Origin: Cryobacterium glaciale
GTDB taxonomy: Bacteria > Actinomycetota > Actinomycetes > Actinomycetales > Microbacteriaceae
Assembly (NCBI RefSeq): GCF_004402535.1
Contig: NZ_SOEY01000026.1
Coordinates: 27,476-91,475 of the forward strand
Direction of reading: 5' to 3'
Length of the DNA stretch: 64,000 nt
Shown here: one piece after another, positions 62,806 through 64,000 of the stretch
How positions within the stretch are numbered: position 1 is the stretch's first letter
Layout of the letters: each line of letters opens with the position of its first letter
The notes under the pieces: model-generated
What the model was told of the DNA's origin: nothing
The model's database searches: none
Seen by the model: the letters and a program-made list of their open reading frames with translations, nothing else
Program-made: the position numbers and the translations under genes

Positions 62806-63420
62806 TTAGGAAATCCATTCAAGTGACTCATGAAAGGTTTCCCTACCGTCGTCATCGTCAAACACATTGGCGATCATGTGGGTGACGAAGAGCGCAAAAC
62901 CGATGGCAATTTCGTTGAAAAGTTCGAAATCGAAAGGGCCGTACCAAGACGCACCGCCGGGGCTCTCTGGATCCAGGTCGAGTCGGTTGACCCTAACGTC
63001 GCCGTCCAGAGAGCATATGACGATGCGCAGTGAGCGAAATGGTGGGTTCTTGCCCATGAGGTCACCGAGAGCTTTACCCTCTTCGGCGTTAGTGGCCATG
63101 ATGTGGGAGAGAAGAACAGCGGTGTCCGCCGTTCGTTCGATTGCCGCGGGAAATTTGAGATAGCTGATCCCGTCCGCGGATACTAGGTGGATAGAGTCCG
63201 GCCTAGCTGAGATTTGACGATAGGCGACGATGTCAAGAGCGGCGTTGACGAGGCCAGTGAGAACATAGCCGGCGCTCGCGCTGTCGCTGACTCCGCCATA
63301 GTCCGGCACCGTCCGGTTCCAGATCGACTGAACGGATTCCCTGGCCGTAGGGATATCTGCCCGCGGGTGAGCAGTTCGTTCCGATACCAGATCGTCATTG
63401 TGGAGCTTGTCGACTTTCAT
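62806..63420 (-). CDS. Hypothetical protein between two DUF6153-type genes
   Basis: The 204-aa soluble protein is of unknown family. DYGGVSDSASAGYVLTGLVNAALDIVAYRQISARPDSIHLVSADGISYLKFPAAIERTADTAVLLSHIM is the longest structured-looking stretch, and the C terminus is acidic (FDDDDGRETFHESLEW). AAGGA lies about 9 nt before ATG 63420. A regulator or chaperone role cannot be supported. Confidence 0.6.
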   Translation of the reverse strand: MKVDKLHNDDLVSERTAHPRADIPTARESVQSIWNRTVPDYGGVSDSASAGYVLTGLVNAALDIVAYRQISARPDSIHLVSADGISYLKFPAAIERTADTAVLLSHIMATNAEEGKALGDLMGKNPPFRSLRIVICSLDGDVRVNRLDLDPESPGGASWYGPFDFELFNEIAIGFALFVTHMIANVFDDDDGRETFHESLEWIS

Positions 63421-63477
63421 GAGAGTAATCCTTTTGGCTTTTCCATCTCCGACAACATGCTGCCGCGAAGTCGTCAT

Positions 63478-63800
63478 TCATGCTCGCTGGTTCTTTTTTC
63501 CGGCCACGATGGCCCCAACGATGAGAGCTCCCTTTCCCGCCCAGGCGAACAACCCCGTGACGGTGTGAGATGCAGGGGTCACCGCAGCGACGCCACCAGT
63601 TATTGATGCATTCGCGCTGCTGAGCACACCGGCATGTGTCGATGCAGCCGGAAGTAGGCCGCTGATCTCCCGCCCGACGTTCATCGAGTGCCCGCGAGGA
63701 CGCCGAGCAACATCGCGGCCAGGGCCAGAATTGCAACGATCGTCGAGCGGGTGACATATCTGTGGGGGCGGTCCGTGATCGAACTGGCCTTCAGAATCAT
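63478..63800 (-). pseudogene. Frameshifted DUF6153-type gene
   Basis: From ATG 63800 the frame reads MILKASSITDRPHRYVTRSTIVAILALAAMLLGVLAGTR and stops at 63681 after 39 codons. Adding one C to the ccc run at 63691-63693 restores an AGHSMNVGREISGLLP frame that continues to 63478. The first part matches the intact gene at 62130 (MILNSSSIADRPQQHVIRSTIVAVVAMAAMLLGLLAIHS). The end differs (TGLFAWAGKGALIVGAIVAGKKNQRA) and resembles the end of the 61437 protein. A one-base sequencing error cannot be excluded. Confidence 0.75.
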
Positions 63801-63900
63801 GTCACCTCCGCTTCAGATTCCGGTCGAATAAACGATTCACGCCGAGCCTATATCCCGTAGAGTACCCGATGGGCGGCGCTCCCACCTGAGAGAACCGGAT
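63801..63900 (-). promoter_or_regulatory. Second copy of the DUF6153 upstream region
   Basis: This region is near-identical to the one upstream of 62597, including the GGAGGTGAC ribosome-binding site and the dyad atatcccgtagagtac at 63850-63865 (one C shorter than the other copy). The duplication of gene and promoter together indicates a segmental duplication of the island. Confidence 0.45.
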
Positions 63901-64000
63901 CAACCGACCGACGCGAAATCGGCGTCCATTCAGGGGTGTTCACTCTGCACAACTGATGCGGTCTTCACTGCTGCGAACCTGCGCAGCCTGAGGCTGTTAC

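Overview
The window looks like accessory DNA of a high-GC actinobacterium, most probably a member of the Microbacteriaceae. The basis is the codon habit (frequent gcggatgc/gcatccgc), Tat-type lipoproteins, and a transfer gene set typical of Micrococcales conjugative elements (SCO6880-like protein, DUF6112-like small membrane proteins, MobF relaxase, ParB, ArdC-like protein). No rRNA, tRNA, CRISPR array, integrase or replication initiator was recognised. It therefore reads as part of a large conjugative plasmid or an integrative conjugative element, and the sequence alone does not decide which.

Layout. (1) 1-2166, minus: N-terminal 722 codons of a MobF relaxase-helicase that runs off the left edge. 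(2) 2239-17966, minus: a complete type 1 BREX phage-defence operon (HTH gene, brxA, brxB, brxC, pglX, pglZ, brxL). It continues with almost no gaps into a Shedu-type nuclease and a DUF3644 protein. (3) 18177-21295, minus: a compact operon of XRE-like regulator, ImmA/IrrE protease, MAB_1171c-like membrane protein and alpha/beta hydrolase. Three palindromic operator-like sites lie in front of it. (4) 21525-41958, plus: the conjugation region, with ArdC-like antirestriction protein, primase-polymerase, ParB, VirB8-like candidate, M23 hydrolase, two DUF6112 proteins, TrbL-like protein, SCO6880 protein, VirB4, DprA, coupling protein and SSB. A 4.8 kb cargo block (28.0-32.9 kb) splits this region between the two DUF6112 genes. 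It holds a TIR-domain protein, a three-gene MazF-like/HTH/ImmA module and a membrane-anchored repeat protein. (5) 42151-43175, minus: a DUF433/DUF5615-type toxin-antitoxin pair. (6) 43663-47772, plus: a copper-type operon with two multicopper oxidases. (7) 47845-63800, minus: MFS exporter, UbiB-like kinase, DUF2933 protein, type II GAPDH, HAD-GH65 fusion, phosphoketolase, a P1B ATPase with a CPD motif, small membrane proteins and gene remnants.

How it may work together (inference). The element carries conjugation machinery plus an unusually dense immunity load: BREX, Shedu, a TIR protein, two ImmA modules and a toxin-antitoxin pair. It also has an ArdC-like protein that could protect it on entry into a new host. 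The right third combines extracytoplasmic copper oxidation and metal export with a small carbon-metabolism cassette (disaccharide phosphorolysis, phosphoketolase, second GAPDH) that could keep sugar catabolism going under metal or oxidative stress. The best candidates for undescribed biology are the BREX-Shedu-DUF3644 single operon, the 18.2-21.4 kb ImmA/membrane/hydrolase operon with its triple operator, and the 29.5-31.9 kb ImmA module.
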